From Breoghania sp037026715 (lineage in GTDB: Bacteria; Pseudomonadota; Alphaproteobacteria; Rhizobiales; Stappiaceae), in assembly GCF_037026715.1 (NCBI RefSeq), contig NZ_JBANCG010000006.1, forward strand, positions 124,001-188,000: a DNA stretch of 64,000 nucleotides, given 5' to 3'. Numbering within the stretch: the stretch's first letter is position 1; every line of letters begins with the position of its first letter. Shown here in pieces: positions 33,546 through 44,185 of the stretch. Position numbers and translations under genes: made by a program. Under the pieces are notes generated by a model. That model did not search any database. It saw nothing but the letters and a program-made list of their open reading frames with translations, and was not told the origin of the DNA.

Positions 33546-35486
33546 CTACTGCAGCGCCTCGGCGTCGCGTTTGGCGTATTCCAGTGTCTTCGCCACATCC
33601 TCTTCCCGCATCAGACGGTTGGCGACGAGTTCCTCTGCCGCTGCCTTGACCTGCGCGAGATAGGCATCCGTGCTCTCGTAGCGCTCGGCCAGGGCGTCGC
33701 GGCTGTCGTCGTCGACAGGTGTCGCCGGGAAGGCGATGAAGCTGCCGGTGGTGCTGAAGAGCTCGCCCTCGGCATAGCCCTTGGTGCGCAGGTTCCAGCC
33801 CTCGTAGGTTCCGAGCGGAGCGGCGAGGCGCGGCAGGGTCACGCCGCCCTGCGGGTTGCCGTCGGCATCGATCGTGGGCACCAGTTCCGGGTAGGCCTTG
33901 CCGCGGGTCGGCGGCAGCGTGGCGTAGTCCATCGCCTGAAGCACGTTGTATTTCGGCTTCATCGGCGTGCCGGCGATCTCGGGATAGGCGAGGTCGGCCG
34001 GTGCGGCCAGCGTGCCGTCGGTGAGGTTCGGGTAGCGGCTGGCCGGGGGCTCCGTGCCATCGGCAACCCAGGCTTCCATGTCGTCATAGAGCGCGCGCAG
34101 CACCGGCGTGGCGCTGAGCGGGTTGGTCGGATAGGCGGCCTGCTCCTTCGTCGCGGGCTTTGCGTCCCACAGCGAGAAGTGCTGCGTGCCGGCGATGAGA
34201 TAGAGCCGGACGTTGTCCGGCATCGTCAGCGCGCTCTTGCCGTCGGTTGCGGTCGTCAGCAGGTAGCCGCGTGCCTGCCAGAATTCTGTCGAGCTGTCCG
34301 AATGCATGATCTTCGGGCAGGTCTTGGTCTCCTGGCACTTCTCGAGGATACCGTCGGTCTTGCCGGAGATCGCGTCCGTGGTCTTCACGTAGGTGAAGGG
34401 GAACTGATCGCCGGGGAAGTCGTGGTCCTCGTGCTGGCGGGAGTAGCGGCCGGGCTGCGCGAAGGCGTAGTTGACGAAGGTCTTGCGGGAACCTGCGATG
34501 TGGATCATCGCGCCGTCGAACACGCGCTTGCCGCCCTCGTCGGCATTGAAGCCCTGATAGATCATGTCGCGCATCAGGCGGCCGGACTGGGAGATGCCCA
34601 TGCCGACGGTGTACGTGATGCCGTCCACGGGGGACTTAGCGTCGTGGCCGGGATTGCCGCGCAGGAACGACACGACATCGCGGATCGCCGCCATGCCGAG
34701 CCCGGCGGGAACGGGATCCTTGGCCGGGTAGACGAATTCGTAGATCGCGCCGGCGGGCGCATCGGCCGGACGGGTGATCTCGATTTCGCTCGGGCTGACA
34801 TACTTGAAGGTGAGGCCCTTGGGCGTCTCGGCCTTGTCGGCGTCGTCGGTGCGAACGGTGAGCGTCGCCTTGGCCGGATCAAGATCGGCGGCCGGGTAGG
34901 TCAGCTTGATCGTGCCGGTTTCACCGGCCTTGTCGAAGATGGCCTGCTCGCGGGACATACCGGTTACGCCCTTCTCCACGGGCAGGTCGATGTTCATCAA
35001 CTTGTCCGCCAGATGCGGCTGCCAACCGTTCCACACGATCGTGTCGCCGTGCGCGGGCAGGAAGCCGTCGCCGGCATCCTCCGCGGAGGACGGAATCGAG
35101 TTGGAATGCGCGCCATCGAGTGCCGAGAAAGCGAGGTTGCGGCCGCGGTTCACGATCTCGTAGAAAAGGAAGGGAGAGCGCTTGGCCGCCTCGCTCGGGC
35201 GCAGGATGGAGACCTCGGTGGAAAAAACGACGTCCCCGTTCTTGTCCTTCGGGGCCTTGTCGATGCCGACGATGACGGCGTTTTCCGGCGCCTTCGGATC
35301 GACGGCGATCGTGGCGATCGCGTCGATCCGCTCATAGGTGCCGGCATCCCCGTAGGACTGGCCGTCGAAGACCGGACCGGACGACTGGATCTTGAAGTCG
35401 ATCACGCGCGCGGACGTCGGGCTGGTCAGCATCGAAGCGGCGAGCAGGCCTGCCACCCCTGCCGCTAAGGTCATGCACTTTTTCAT
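33546..35486 (-). CDS. Exported alpha/beta-hydrolase-domain protein
   Basis: The 646-residue protein has a Sec signal peptide (MKKCMTLAAGVAGLLAASMLTSPTSA) after ATG 35486, which has GGAGA upstream. The mature part matches the large 'alpha/beta hydrolase domain' family, with VFDGQSYGDAGTYERIDAIA early and GMGISQSGRLMRDMIYQGFN (G-x-S-x-S-G nucleophile loop) near residue 320, then GTQHFSLWD near the catalytic histidine position. Substrates of this secreted family are unknown; some are lipase- or esterase-like. It is transcribed alone and ends at a strong terminator. Confidence 0.85.
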   Translation of the reverse strand: MKKCMTLAAGVAGLLAASMLTSPTSARVIDFKIQSSGPVFDGQSYGDAGTYERIDAIATIAVDPKAPENAVIVGIDKAPKDKNGDVVFSTEVSILRPSEAAKRSPFLFYEIVNRGRNLAFSALDGAHSNSIPSSAEDAGDGFLPAHGDTIVWNGWQPHLADKLMNIDLPVEKGVTGMSREQAIFDKAGETGTIKLTYPAADLDPAKATLTVRTDDADKAETPKGLTFKYVSPSEIEITRPADAPAGAIYEFVYPAKDPVPAGLGMAAIRDVVSFLRGNPGHDAKSPVDGITYTVGMGISQSGRLMRDMIYQGFNADEGGKRVFDGAMIHIAGSRKTFVNYAFAQPGRYSRQHEDHDFPGDQFPFTYVKTTDAISGKTDGILEKCQETKTCPKIMHSDSSTEFWQARGYLLTTATDGKSALTMPDNVRLYLIAGTQHFSLWDAKPATKEQAAYPTNPLSATPVLRALYDDMEAWVADGTEPPASRYPNLTDGTLAAPADLAYPEIAGTPMKPKYNVLQAMDYATLPPTRGKAYPELVPTIDADGNPQGGVTLPRLAAPLGTYEGWNLRTKGYAEGELFSTTGSFIAFPATPVDDDSRDALAERYESTDAYLAQVKAAAEELVANRLMREEDVAKTLEYAKRDAEALQ

Positions 35487-35614
35487 CTTTTCTCCGAGTG
35501 GATCGGTAAGACAATAACGTGCACACGCTAGCTTGCTGCCGCAACGACGTGTCAAGCGGCGTTTTTTCGTGTGCCATTCTACCGCAACGATTCGCGCCGG
35601 ATGCGGGGCTCCCG

Positions 35615-36367
35615 TTACACGCAGCGCCCGCCGTCGACCTCCAGCGCCACGCCGGTGATGAACTCCGCCTCGTCCGAAGCAAGCCACAGGGCGGCATTGG
35701 CCATGTCCTCCGGGCGCGAGAGCCGGCCGAGCGGAATGGTCGAGCGGAACTTCTCGCGCATCTCCGGCGTATCCTCGCCGAGAAAGAGATGCAGCATGCC
35801 CGTCTCGCCCGCGACCGGGCACAGAGCGTTGACGCGGATCTTCTTCGGCGCGAGCTCCACCGCCATCGACTTGGAGGCTGTGATCGCCCAGCCCTTCGAC
35901 GCATTGTACCAGGTCAGCCCCGGACGCGGCCTCAGGCCCGCCGTCGATGCGGTGTTGAGGATCACGCCGCCGCCCGTCTCCTCCATCACCGGCACCGCCT
36001 TCAGCGTGGCCAGATAGATCGCCTTGGCGTTGACGTCGAAGAGCCTGTCGAAAGTCTCCTCGTCGATGTCCAGCATCGGGCCGTTCTTGTGGGTGTAGCC
36101 GGCATTGTTGACCAGAATGTCGAGCCGCCCGAAATTGCCGCGCGCCGCAGCCACCATGGCCTCCACGTCGGCCGTGTCGGTCACGTCGGCGGTGACCGCC
36201 ACCGCGTTTGCCCCGATGTGGCTGGCGACGCGGGCCGCGCCTTCGCCGTTCATGTCGGCGATGACGACCTTGGCGCCTTCCTCGGCAAACCGCGTCGCGA
36301 TGCCCTCGCCGAACCCCGACGCAGCGCCGGTGACGATGGCGACTTTCCCCTCCAGACGATTACCCAT
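35615..36367 (-). CDS. Short-chain dehydrogenase/reductase
   Basis: The 250-residue classical SDR has the cofactor motif TGAASGFGEGIA (about residues 13-24), NNAGYTHKNGPML in place of NNAG, the catalytic serine in LNTASTAGLRPRPG and the YNASKGWAITASK tyrosine-lysine pair, with ALEVDGGRCV at the C-terminus. Asp38 in VVIADMNGEG suggests NAD(H) preference. Substrate unknown. It lies 128 bases upstream (on the minus strand) of the exported hydrolase gene, which has its own start region. Confidence 0.92.
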   Translation of the reverse strand: MGNRLEGKVAIVTGAASGFGEGIATRFAEEGAKVVIADMNGEGAARVASHIGANAVAVTADVTDTADVEAMVAAARGNFGRLDILVNNAGYTHKNGPMLDIDEETFDRLFDVNAKAIYLATLKAVPVMEETGGGVILNTASTAGLRPRPGLTWYNASKGWAITASKSMAVELAPKKIRVNALCPVAGETGMLHLFLGEDTPEMREKFRSTIPLGRLSRPEDMANAALWLASDEAEFITGVALEVDGGRCV

Positions 36368-36524
36368 GACGTTCCTCCCTATGATTGTTGTTGGGGGGAG
36401 GGTAGCGCGCGCAAAATTGCTGCGGCAAGCCGCCGCAAGGGGAGGGGACGCCGCCAGAACATATTCCGATCGTCTCGATAGGAATTAGCTCAAACTGGCG
36501 AAAGCATCGGACGAGCAGGGAAAT

Positions 36525-37109
36525 CTACTCAAACAGGTCCGGCCGCCGCGCCAGCAGCGCCTGGGTCAGTATCAGCAGTTTGGCGTCGTTGATCTCTCCG
36601 GCTTCCAGCATCGTCCCGAGGCGTGCTGCCGGCCATTCCAGCACCTCGATGTGTTCGTGCTCCTCCTCAAGCCCGCCGCCGTCGGCCACCCGGTCCTGCG
36701 GTCCATAGGCGGCAAGATAGAGCGCGATCTTCTCGGTCATGAAGCCGGGCGAGGTATAGACCTCTGCCACCCTTTCCAGCGTGTCGAGCCGGGTGCCGAT
36801 CTCCTCCATCGCCTCGCGACGCACAGCATCCTCGGCCGTTTCCCCTGGATCGATCAGCCCCGCGCAGGGCTCCACCAGCAGCGCCGCGTCGCCCCTGACA
36901 TAGACCGGGAAACGGATCTGGCGGGTCAGCAGCACAGTCTTGCGCACCGGATCGTACGGCAGGACGGTTGCGGCTGATCCGTGATCGTGGACGATCCGCT
37001 CCACGTGCTCGCGCGTTTCTCCGTCGGGTCGCGACAGCACCAGCCGCTCGGTTTTGACGCGCGGCGTGTCGATCAGCGTTTCGCGTTCCTCGATGCGGAT
37101 ATCGGACAT
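36525..37109 (-). CDS. Nudix hydrolase (ADP-ribose pyrophosphatase-like)
   Basis: ATG 37109 (MSDIRIEERE) gives 194 residues with CGAGGA upstream. The Nudix box GX5EX7REUXEEXGU is present in GLIDPGETAEDAV and RREAMEEIGTRL (about residues 90-115). The N-terminal beta-strand region and the FMTEKIALYLAAY stretch are as in ADP-sugar pyrophosphatases such as NudF/NudK. It follows the DUF934 gene by 141 bases on the same strand, and so may be cotranscribed with the sulfur genes, but its function does not obviously belong to that pathway. Confidence 0.88.
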   Translation of the reverse strand: MSDIRIEERETLIDTPRVKTERLVLSRPDGETREHVERIVHDHGSAATVLPYDPVRKTVLLTRQIRFPVYVRGDAALLVEPCAGLIDPGETAEDAVRREAMEEIGTRLDTLERVAEVYTSPGFMTEKIALYLAAYGPQDRVADGGGLEEEHEHIEVLEWPAARLGTMLEAGEINDAKLLILTQALLARRPDLFE

Positions 37110-37250
37110 TGAAGGCTCCTCGTGTTTCGCCGCATTGGAGGCGGATCGGAGGAGCCGGTCAAGCGAGATGGGGACGTGGGCGAGAAGCGGCAGGGATGCA
37201 CGAATAGAAGGGAGATCAGGGCAGGAGTTTCCCGGACCCCCCATCCCTCC

Positions 37251-37775
37251 TCACGCCGGCCGGCGCAGCCACGGTCGCGTTCCCGTGGGAACCTCCGAAG
37301 CCCGGCCGACCGGTTGGTAGTAGTTGTCGACCTCCGGCACGTGCCCGGCCTCAAGCGCCGCGCGCGTGGGGGCATGGCTCACCTCGAAGGCGTCGATGCC
37401 GCAGCGCCGCATCAGTGCGATCTGGTCGATCAGCACGTCGCCGATCGCCCGGATCTCGCCGTCAAAGTCCAGATCCTCGCGCAGGATGCGCGCGGTGGAA
37501 TAGCCGCGCCCGTCGGTGAATTTCGGAAAGGACACGGCCACCGCCGCCACATGCGCCAGCTCGTCGGCGATCGATCGCACGTCCCCGCCGGCTTCCACGA
37601 CGACACCAGTGGCTGCGTTGCGTCCGCGCAGCACCGCGATGTCGGCGAGGAAACGGGAAAGCGACAGGAACACCGCGCCTTCGGCCGGAACCGGATCGTC
37701 GTCGGCCAGATACGTCCAGCTGTCGGGGAGGAACCTGCCGTCCCTGTAGATGTCGTTTGCCTGCGTTTCGGCCAT
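37251..37775 (-). CDS. DUF934 protein (sulfite reductase accessory)
   Basis: The 174-residue product carries the DUF934 signature: FPKFTDGRGYSTARIL, ILREDLDFDGEIRAIGDVL and MRRCGIDAFEV. DUF934 genes almost always sit next to cysI in proteobacteria, and an electron-transfer or maturation role in sulfite reduction is suspected. The start at 37775 is 2 bases from the cysH stop at 37778, so translation is tightly linked. It has no cofactor-binding motif that I can see. Confidence 0.9.
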   Translation of the reverse strand: MAETQANDIYRDGRFLPDSWTYLADDDPVPAEGAVFLSLSRFLADIAVLRGRNAATGVVVEAGGDVRSIADELAHVAAVAVSFPKFTDGRGYSTARILREDLDFDGEIRAIGDVLIDQIALMRRCGIDAFEVSHAPTRAALEAGHVPEVDNYYQPVGRASEVPTGTRPWLRRPA

Positions 37776-37777
37776 GC

Positions 37778-38525
37778 TCAGATCCCGCTGCCGTCGATCT
37801 CGCGCCCGTGGGTGGGCAGGTGGATGCCGCATTCGGTCTTTTCAGCACCCCGCCAGCGTCCGGCGCGGGGGTCCTCGCCCGGCGCCACACGGTCGGTGCA
37901 GGGCATGCAGCCGATGGAGGGAAAACCTTGCGCGACCAGCGGATGCGGCGGCAGGTCGTGCGTCTCCGCGTAGGCCTTCAGCGTATCCACCGACCAGGTG
38001 GCGAGCGGGTTCACCTTGATGCGGTCGTTGGCGACCTCGAACACCGAAAGCGAGGCACGCGTGGCGCTCTGGAAGCGCTTGCGTCCCGTGATCCAGGCAT
38101 CGAAGCCGTCGAGCGCGCGCTCCAGCGGCAGCACCTTGCGGATATGGCAGCACGTGTCGGTGTCGCGCAGCCACAGCGAGCCCTGCGGATCGGCGGTTGC
38201 CAGGTCGTCCGGGTCCGGCGTGGTGGTGCGCACGCCGGTCAGCCCGAAGCGCTCGATCAGCGCCTCGCGATAGCGCAGCGTCTCGCCGAAGAGCTTCTGC
38301 GTATCGACGAACAGCACCGGCGCATGCCGGTCGACCTGCGCCAACAGATGCAGCAGCACCGAGGACTCCGCGCCGAAGGAGGAAACCAGCGCGATCCTGC
38401 CGGGATAGAGCCGGTGAAGGACATGGTCCAGCAGGTCCGGTGTCGGCAGGCCGCCATACTGGACATTGAGCGCCTGGGCTTCCGCCCTGAGCGCGTTTTC
38501 GGGATCGAGCGCGAGGGCAGTCGCG

Positions 38526-38539
<14 letters not shown>
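37778..38539 (-). CDS. cysH: Adenylyl-sulfate (APS) reductase
   Basis: The 253-residue enzyme reduces activated sulfate to sulfite. It has the PAPS-reductase SSFGAESSVLLHLLA motif (residues near 52-66) and the iron-sulfur cysteine pairs TCCHIRKVLPL and GCMPCTDRV, which mark the [4Fe-4S] APS-dependent form rather than E. coli-type PAPS reductase. The catalytic cysteine is in TECGIHLPTHG near the C-terminus. The start codon overlaps the end of cysI by 14 bases. No cysC kinase is needed in this route. Confidence 0.93.
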
Positions 38540-40181
<1,642 letters not shown>

Positions 40182-40207
40182 GGGGCTACTCCTGGCGGAT
40201 GGCTTGG

Positions 40208-40531
40208 TCAGGCCGCGTCAAAGGCTCGGGAGGCCTGCGCCTGCTTGCCGAGATCGGTTCGGAAGGTGGGGCCGGCGGCGCGGATGCGCTCGCGCAGCCG
40301 CACCGGCACGACGCCCGCGCCCTGGCGGGTCACGTCGATCGTGTCGACATCGACGATCTCGTTTGCGGCGACGGCCCTGACCGCTGCCGCTTCCGCCGCT
40401 TCCACCGCTGCGGGGTCCTCAAGCACGAGGGCGTTTTCGATGGTTTCGACCCAAGCGCCATGCGCCCCAAGCCAGACGACTTCGCCGTCGGCGAGGCGGT
40501 TTGCGGTGACGAGCTTGCAGATCGGCTTCAT
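40208..40531 (-). CDS. DUF2849 protein
   Basis: ATG 40531 (MKPICKLVTANRLADGEVVWLG) has GAGG five bases away; GTG 40564, overlapping the cysG stop, is an alternative. The 107-residue product is a small soluble protein with the DUF2849 pattern TANRLADGEVVWL. This family is almost always encoded between cysG and cysI in alphaproteobacteria and has no known activity. Its fixed position suggests a role in siroheme transfer to or assembly of CysI. That is inferred from context. Confidence 0.85.
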   Translation of the reverse strand: MKPICKLVTANRLADGEVVWLGAHGAWVETIENALVLEDPAAVEAAEAAAVRAVAANEIVDVDTIDVTRQGAGVVPVRLRERIRAAGPTFRTDLGKQAQASRAFDAA

Positions 40532-40560
40532 GACGGCCTCGTGGTCTCGGGCACGCGTCT

Positions 40561-42024
40561 TCACGCGGCAGCAAAGCGGGATACGGAAAGCGCGGGCGCG
40601 GTGTGCGGCGCGAGAGGTTCGGCGCGTTCCAGCGCGGCATGGGCGACCACCTCGCCGATGACGATCAGCACCGGGCCGTTGACGTCGTCGCGTGCCGAAA
40701 ACGTCTCAAGATCTGTGAGCCGCCCGGCGAAGGACCGCTCTTCGCGTCTTGCAGCGTTCTCGATCGCCATCACCGGCGTTGCCGCGTCGAGGCCGGCTGC
40801 GCGAAGTTGCCCGGCGACGCGTCCAGCGACGGTACGGCCCATGTAGACGGCGACGGTGGCACCCGAAAGCGCAAGGCCCGCCCACTCGGGCAGCGTCTCG
40901 CCGTCCTTGTCGTGGCCGGTGGCGAAGACGAGGCTTGAGGCGACGCCGCGCAAAGTCAGCGGGATTTCGGCCGAGGCGGCGGCGGCGAAGGCGGCGGTCA
41001 CGCCCGGCACGATCTCGTAAGGAACGCCGGCCTTGCGAAGTGCCGCGATTTCCTCGCCCGCGCGGCCAAAGATCATCGGATCGCCGGATTTCAGCCGCAC
41101 GACGCGCAGTCCCTTGGCGGCTTCTTGCGCCAGTATCTCGTTGATGCGGCCTTGCGTGACCGAATGCGCACCCTTGGCCTTGCCGACCGGAATGCGTGCC
41201 GCATCGCGCCTTCCCATGGCGACGACAGCATCGGGCACCAGCCGGTCGTGGACGATGACGTCGGCTTCCTGCAAGAGGCGCTGGGCGCGCAGCGTCAAAA
41301 GGTCCTCTGCTCCCGGGCCTGCGCCGATCAGCCAGACGAAACCGGTCTCGTCCGCAGCCCCGTTGATGAGCCGCTGCGCGGCCGCGCGGGCCTCGTCGGT
41401 GCGGCCGGCATAGGTCGCATGCGCAACGGGGCCGGAGAAGAACGACGCCCACAGCCGGCGCCGGCTCTCCGGCGAGGGCACGAAGCTCGAAACCGTTTCG
41501 CGGAAACTCTCCGCAAGCCGCGCCAGCGTCCCCGTCTCGCGCGGCAACAGCGCCTCGATGCGTGCGCGGATGTGGCGGGCAAGCACCGGCCCGACCCCGG
41601 TGGAGGTAATGGCCACGGCGACGGGCGCGCGGTTGACGAGCGCCCCTGTATAGAAGTCGCAAAGCTCCGGCCGGTCGACGGCATTGACCGGAATGCCCAT
41701 GTCGCGCGCCGTCTCCACGACCTCACGGTCGAGCGCCTCATCCTCGCGTGCGGAAAAGGCCAGCGCGGCTCCCGCCAGATGGTGTGCGGCGAAGTCCTCG
41801 GCGATATGCCGGGCGCGGGCCTTTTCGGCCGCCCGTGCAAGCGCCGGCGACATGTCGCGCGCGACGATGACGATGTCGGCATTGGTCTCGCCGATCAGGC
41901 GGACCTTCGCCGCCGCCTCGTCGCCGCCGCCGACCACCACCACGCGCCGTCCGGCGACCTTGTGAAAGGTCGGGAAGACGTCAAGGCGTGTGCTGCGATC
42001 GAATTCGTTGCTGTGCCGGCCCAT
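40561..42024 (-). CDS. cysG: Siroheme synthase (fused)
   Basis: The 487-residue fusion makes siroheme from uroporphyrinogen III. The N-terminal NAD-dependent dehydrogenase/ferrochelatase part has VVVVGGGDEAAAKVRLI (residues 29-45), and the C-terminal SUMT methyltransferase part carries VWLIGAGPGAEDLLTLRAQR, HDRLVPDAVV and VRLKSGDPMIFGRAGEEI. It provides the cofactor for the cysI product encoded 380 bases downstream. It is the first gene of the sulfur operon, so its promoter is in the gap that also holds a repeat. Confidence 0.95.
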   Translation of the reverse strand: MGRHSNEFDRSTRLDVFPTFHKVAGRRVVVVGGGDEAAAKVRLIGETNADIVIVARDMSPALARAAEKARARHIAEDFAAHHLAGAALAFSAREDEALDREVVETARDMGIPVNAVDRPELCDFYTGALVNRAPVAVAITSTGVGPVLARHIRARIEALLPRETGTLARLAESFRETVSSFVPSPESRRRLWASFFSGPVAHATYAGRTDEARAAAQRLINGAADETGFVWLIGAGPGAEDLLTLRAQRLLQEADVIVHDRLVPDAVVAMGRRDAARIPVGKAKGAHSVTQGRINEILAQEAAKGLRVVRLKSGDPMIFGRAGEEIAALRKAGVPYEIVPGVTAAFAAAASAEIPLTLRGVASSLVFATGHDKDGETLPEWAGLALSGATVAVYMGRTVAGRVAGQLRAAGLDAATPVMAIENAARREERSFAGRLTDLETFSARDDVNGPVLIVIGEVVAHAALERAEPLAPHTAPALSVSRFAAA

Positions 42025-42140
42025 GAGCCACTCCGCGGAAAACCCGTTGGTGTCCTAAAAGGGTAGGCATTGGGCCGGCGAATTACCGGGCATGGGGTTT
42101 CAAGGCGAAATCGAAAGAGGAAAAAGATTTCCGGTTTCTG

Positions 42141-42413
42141 GCAGGAAGGGAGTTGGGAAGGGGAGGAAGGCAACGGAAGACGGAAGGAAGGAGAAGGGAA
42201 ACGGAACGGCTTCGCCGCCCTTGGTCGCTGGCTTCCGGATCGGCGCTCGGCCCAGTTCCGAATTGGGGCCTCGCTTGTCCGGAATGAGGGCATGGGTGGT
42301 GGGCTTGAAGCTTCCCACACGCGCCTTCATCCCGGGCGATCTGCGCCGAAGGCGCATGGCCAGACCCGGAACCCAGCGCAAGACGCGCGGCGAAGCCGCT
42401 TCGCGATCTTTTT
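42141..42413. repeat. Intergenic element, family E copy 2
   Basis: A purine-rich tract (about 42141-42208) precedes inverted ends CTGGCTTCCGGATC (from 42228) and GACCCGGAACCCAG (to 42375), then CGCAAG and GCGGCGAAGCCGCT. The order and sequence match 9752-10022. It fills most of the 427-base gap between cysG and the GGDEF gene. Confidence 0.7.
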
Positions 42414-42451
42414 ATCTTGTCTTCGCCTGCGCCCCGCCGTGTGATGGGATC

Positions 42452-43753
42452 TCACACGTCGAGCAGGAACCGCTCAAGCCGCTCTTCCACCCGCGGGATC
42501 GCGTCGTTCTTGGCAATGATGCGGTCGCGGCCGCGGCTCTTGGCGGCGTACATCTGCTCGTCCGCCGCACGGATCGCCTCTTCCAGGTCGTCTTCGTAGC
42601 CCGACGACAGGCCGATGGAGAGCGTCACGTCCACCCGTTCGCCGCCGAAGACATGTGCGCGCGCGCGGAATCGGCTGTAGACGGCGGCGCAACAGCTCTT
42701 CGCCTCCTCGATCTCGCATCCGGGCATCAGCATGCAGAACTCGTCGCCGCCCAGCCGCACGGCCAGAACCCCGCTGCCGCAGGCGGTCACGAGATCCTCC
42801 GCCAGGTTCTTGATCACCAGATCGCCGGCCTCGTGGCCGTAGTGGTCGTTGACCTGCTTGAAGCGGTCGACGTCGATCAGCGCCACCGGCACGGGCTGTT
42901 CGCTGCGACGGCATTCCACGTAGAGCCGGGTGCCGGCATCGAACAGAAAGCGGCGGTTGTGCAACCCGGTCATGGCGTCGTGGTTGGCCGCATCCGTCAG
43001 CTTCAGGATCCGGTCGATCGTGTCGAGGTTCTGGCCGACGCGCAGCAGGAATTCTTCCGGCGGGCAGGTCTTGGCCAGCGCCTCGTTGGCGCCGCTCTTC
43101 AGAAGCCGCACCATGTCTGTCTGGTCGCATCCTTCCGTCAGCGACACCACGGCGACCTTTTCCGGCCCGCGACGCAGGCGCACCTGCTTGATGAGATCGA
43201 TCGCATCGACGCCGGGCAGGTCCTGGTCCAGCACGAGAAGCCGGATGTGTTCGTGTTCGTTGAGCTGCTGCAGCGCGTCCTTGGGGTCGGTGACGCGGGT
43301 CACCGAAAGCTGAAGCCGGCGCAACTGCTCGGCCGCATCGCCGAGCGGAGCCTGGCCGCTTTCCAGCAGCAGCGCGCCGATGCCGCGATTGGAACGCAGC
43401 CTGAGCACCAGTTCGCGCAGATAGGAAAGGCTCGCGGGGCTGTCCTTCAGCACGTAATCGACGATGCCCTTGGCATAGAGGCGCGATTGCAGGGCGGGAT
43501 CGAACCGGCTGGAGAAGACGATGGTCGGGACGCTGAACGCTGTCGTCAGGTCCACCGTCTCGACGTCGGTCGTGTCGGGCAGCGACAGGTCGACCAGGGC
43601 GACCGCGAAACGCGCCGCATCCTCTCGCAGGATGGCGGTGGCTTCGGCGCAGGTCTTGGCGACGACGATGTCGAACCCATCGGCGCGGCGGAAGCTGCGA
43701 GTCACCGCCTTTTCGAAGAAACTTGAATCCTCGACGAGCAATATCGTGTCCAT
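42452..43753 (-). CDS. Two-receiver GGDEF response regulator (diguanylate cyclase, PleD-like)
   Basis: I start it at ATG 43753 (MDTILLVEDSSFFEK), the usual beginning of a REC domain; ATG 43852 would add 33 residues. The 433-residue protein has REC1 with VALVDLSLPDT (phospho-aspartate), a second receiver with LVLDQDLPGVD, and a C-terminal GGDEF domain with VALIDVDRFKQVNDHYGHEAG and AVRLGGDEFCMLMPG. No RxxD inhibitory site precedes GGDEF. This layout is that of PleD, which makes cyclic di-GMP on phosphorylation. The kinase partner is not in the window. Confidence 0.9.
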   Translation of the reverse strand: MDTILLVEDSSFFEKAVTRSFRRADGFDIVVAKTCAEATAILREDAARFAVALVDLSLPDTTDVETVDLTTAFSVPTIVFSSRFDPALQSRLYAKGIVDYVLKDSPASLSYLRELVLRLRSNRGIGALLLESGQAPLGDAAEQLRRLQLSVTRVTDPKDALQQLNEHEHIRLLVLDQDLPGVDAIDLIKQVRLRRGPEKVAVVSLTEGCDQTDMVRLLKSGANEALAKTCPPEEFLLRVGQNLDTIDRILKLTDAANHDAMTGLHNRRFLFDAGTRLYVECRRSEQPVPVALIDVDRFKQVNDHYGHEAGDLVIKNLAEDLVTACGSGVLAVRLGGDEFCMLMPGCEIEEAKSCCAAVYSRFRARAHVFGGERVDVTLSIGLSSGYEDDLEEAIRAADEQMYAAKSRGRDRIIAKNDAIPRVEERLERFLLDV

Positions 43754-44114
43754 GGGCCGATCCCGTGCCACTTCCGAAATGGTCTCCGCATCATTGCGGC
43801 AGGCCAGTTCCGGCTTGAAAAAGTCGCGCATCGGGCTGAATTCGGGGCTCATCCCCTCCAGACGCCCTTTGCATGGCCGTTACCCTCCCGCAGGTTTCCC
43901 TCAACCCGTTTGTGGCAGTTCCTCCAGGAACGTCGGCCGCCGCCGCGGAGCAGGTCGGAAAAGCAAACCCGCCCTTTGGCGACGGGTTAAGTAGAAAACA
44001 CAATCGGATTAAAGCCATCTTAATTGGCGATGGCGGCAACTACGCCTGGTTGCGAAGGTTTTTTATGCAAGCAACACTATATTGGGGCGACGGTTCCCCT
44101 GCGGAGGTTTGGGG
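43754..44114. other. Gene-free upstream region of the GGDEF gene
   Basis: This stretch should hold the promoter of the minus-strand GGDEF gene. A plus-strand frame at 43873-44142 could encode 89 residues, but it resembles nothing and has no supporting signals. A/T-rich DNA around 43985-44050 is the likely promoter. Confidence 0.35.
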
Positions 44115-44139
44115 TTTCCGCCACGTTCTTCGGCGGAAA
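44115..44139 (-). terminator. Hairpin beyond the gamma-glutamyl oxidase gene
   Basis: TTTCCGCC and GGCGGAAA form an 8-base perfect stem with a 9-base loop, 47 bases after the stop at 44186. No T-tract follows on the minus strand, so the terminator call is weak. Confidence 0.3.
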
Positions 44140-44185
44140 TGATGGAAAAACCGCGGGTTCAATACACTTCGGGCGTGATTGCGAG

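Noticed and set aside
43873..44142. 89-residue plus-strand frame upstream of the GGDEF gene
   Set aside because: No homology, no ribosome site, sits in the likely promoter region of the opposite gene.
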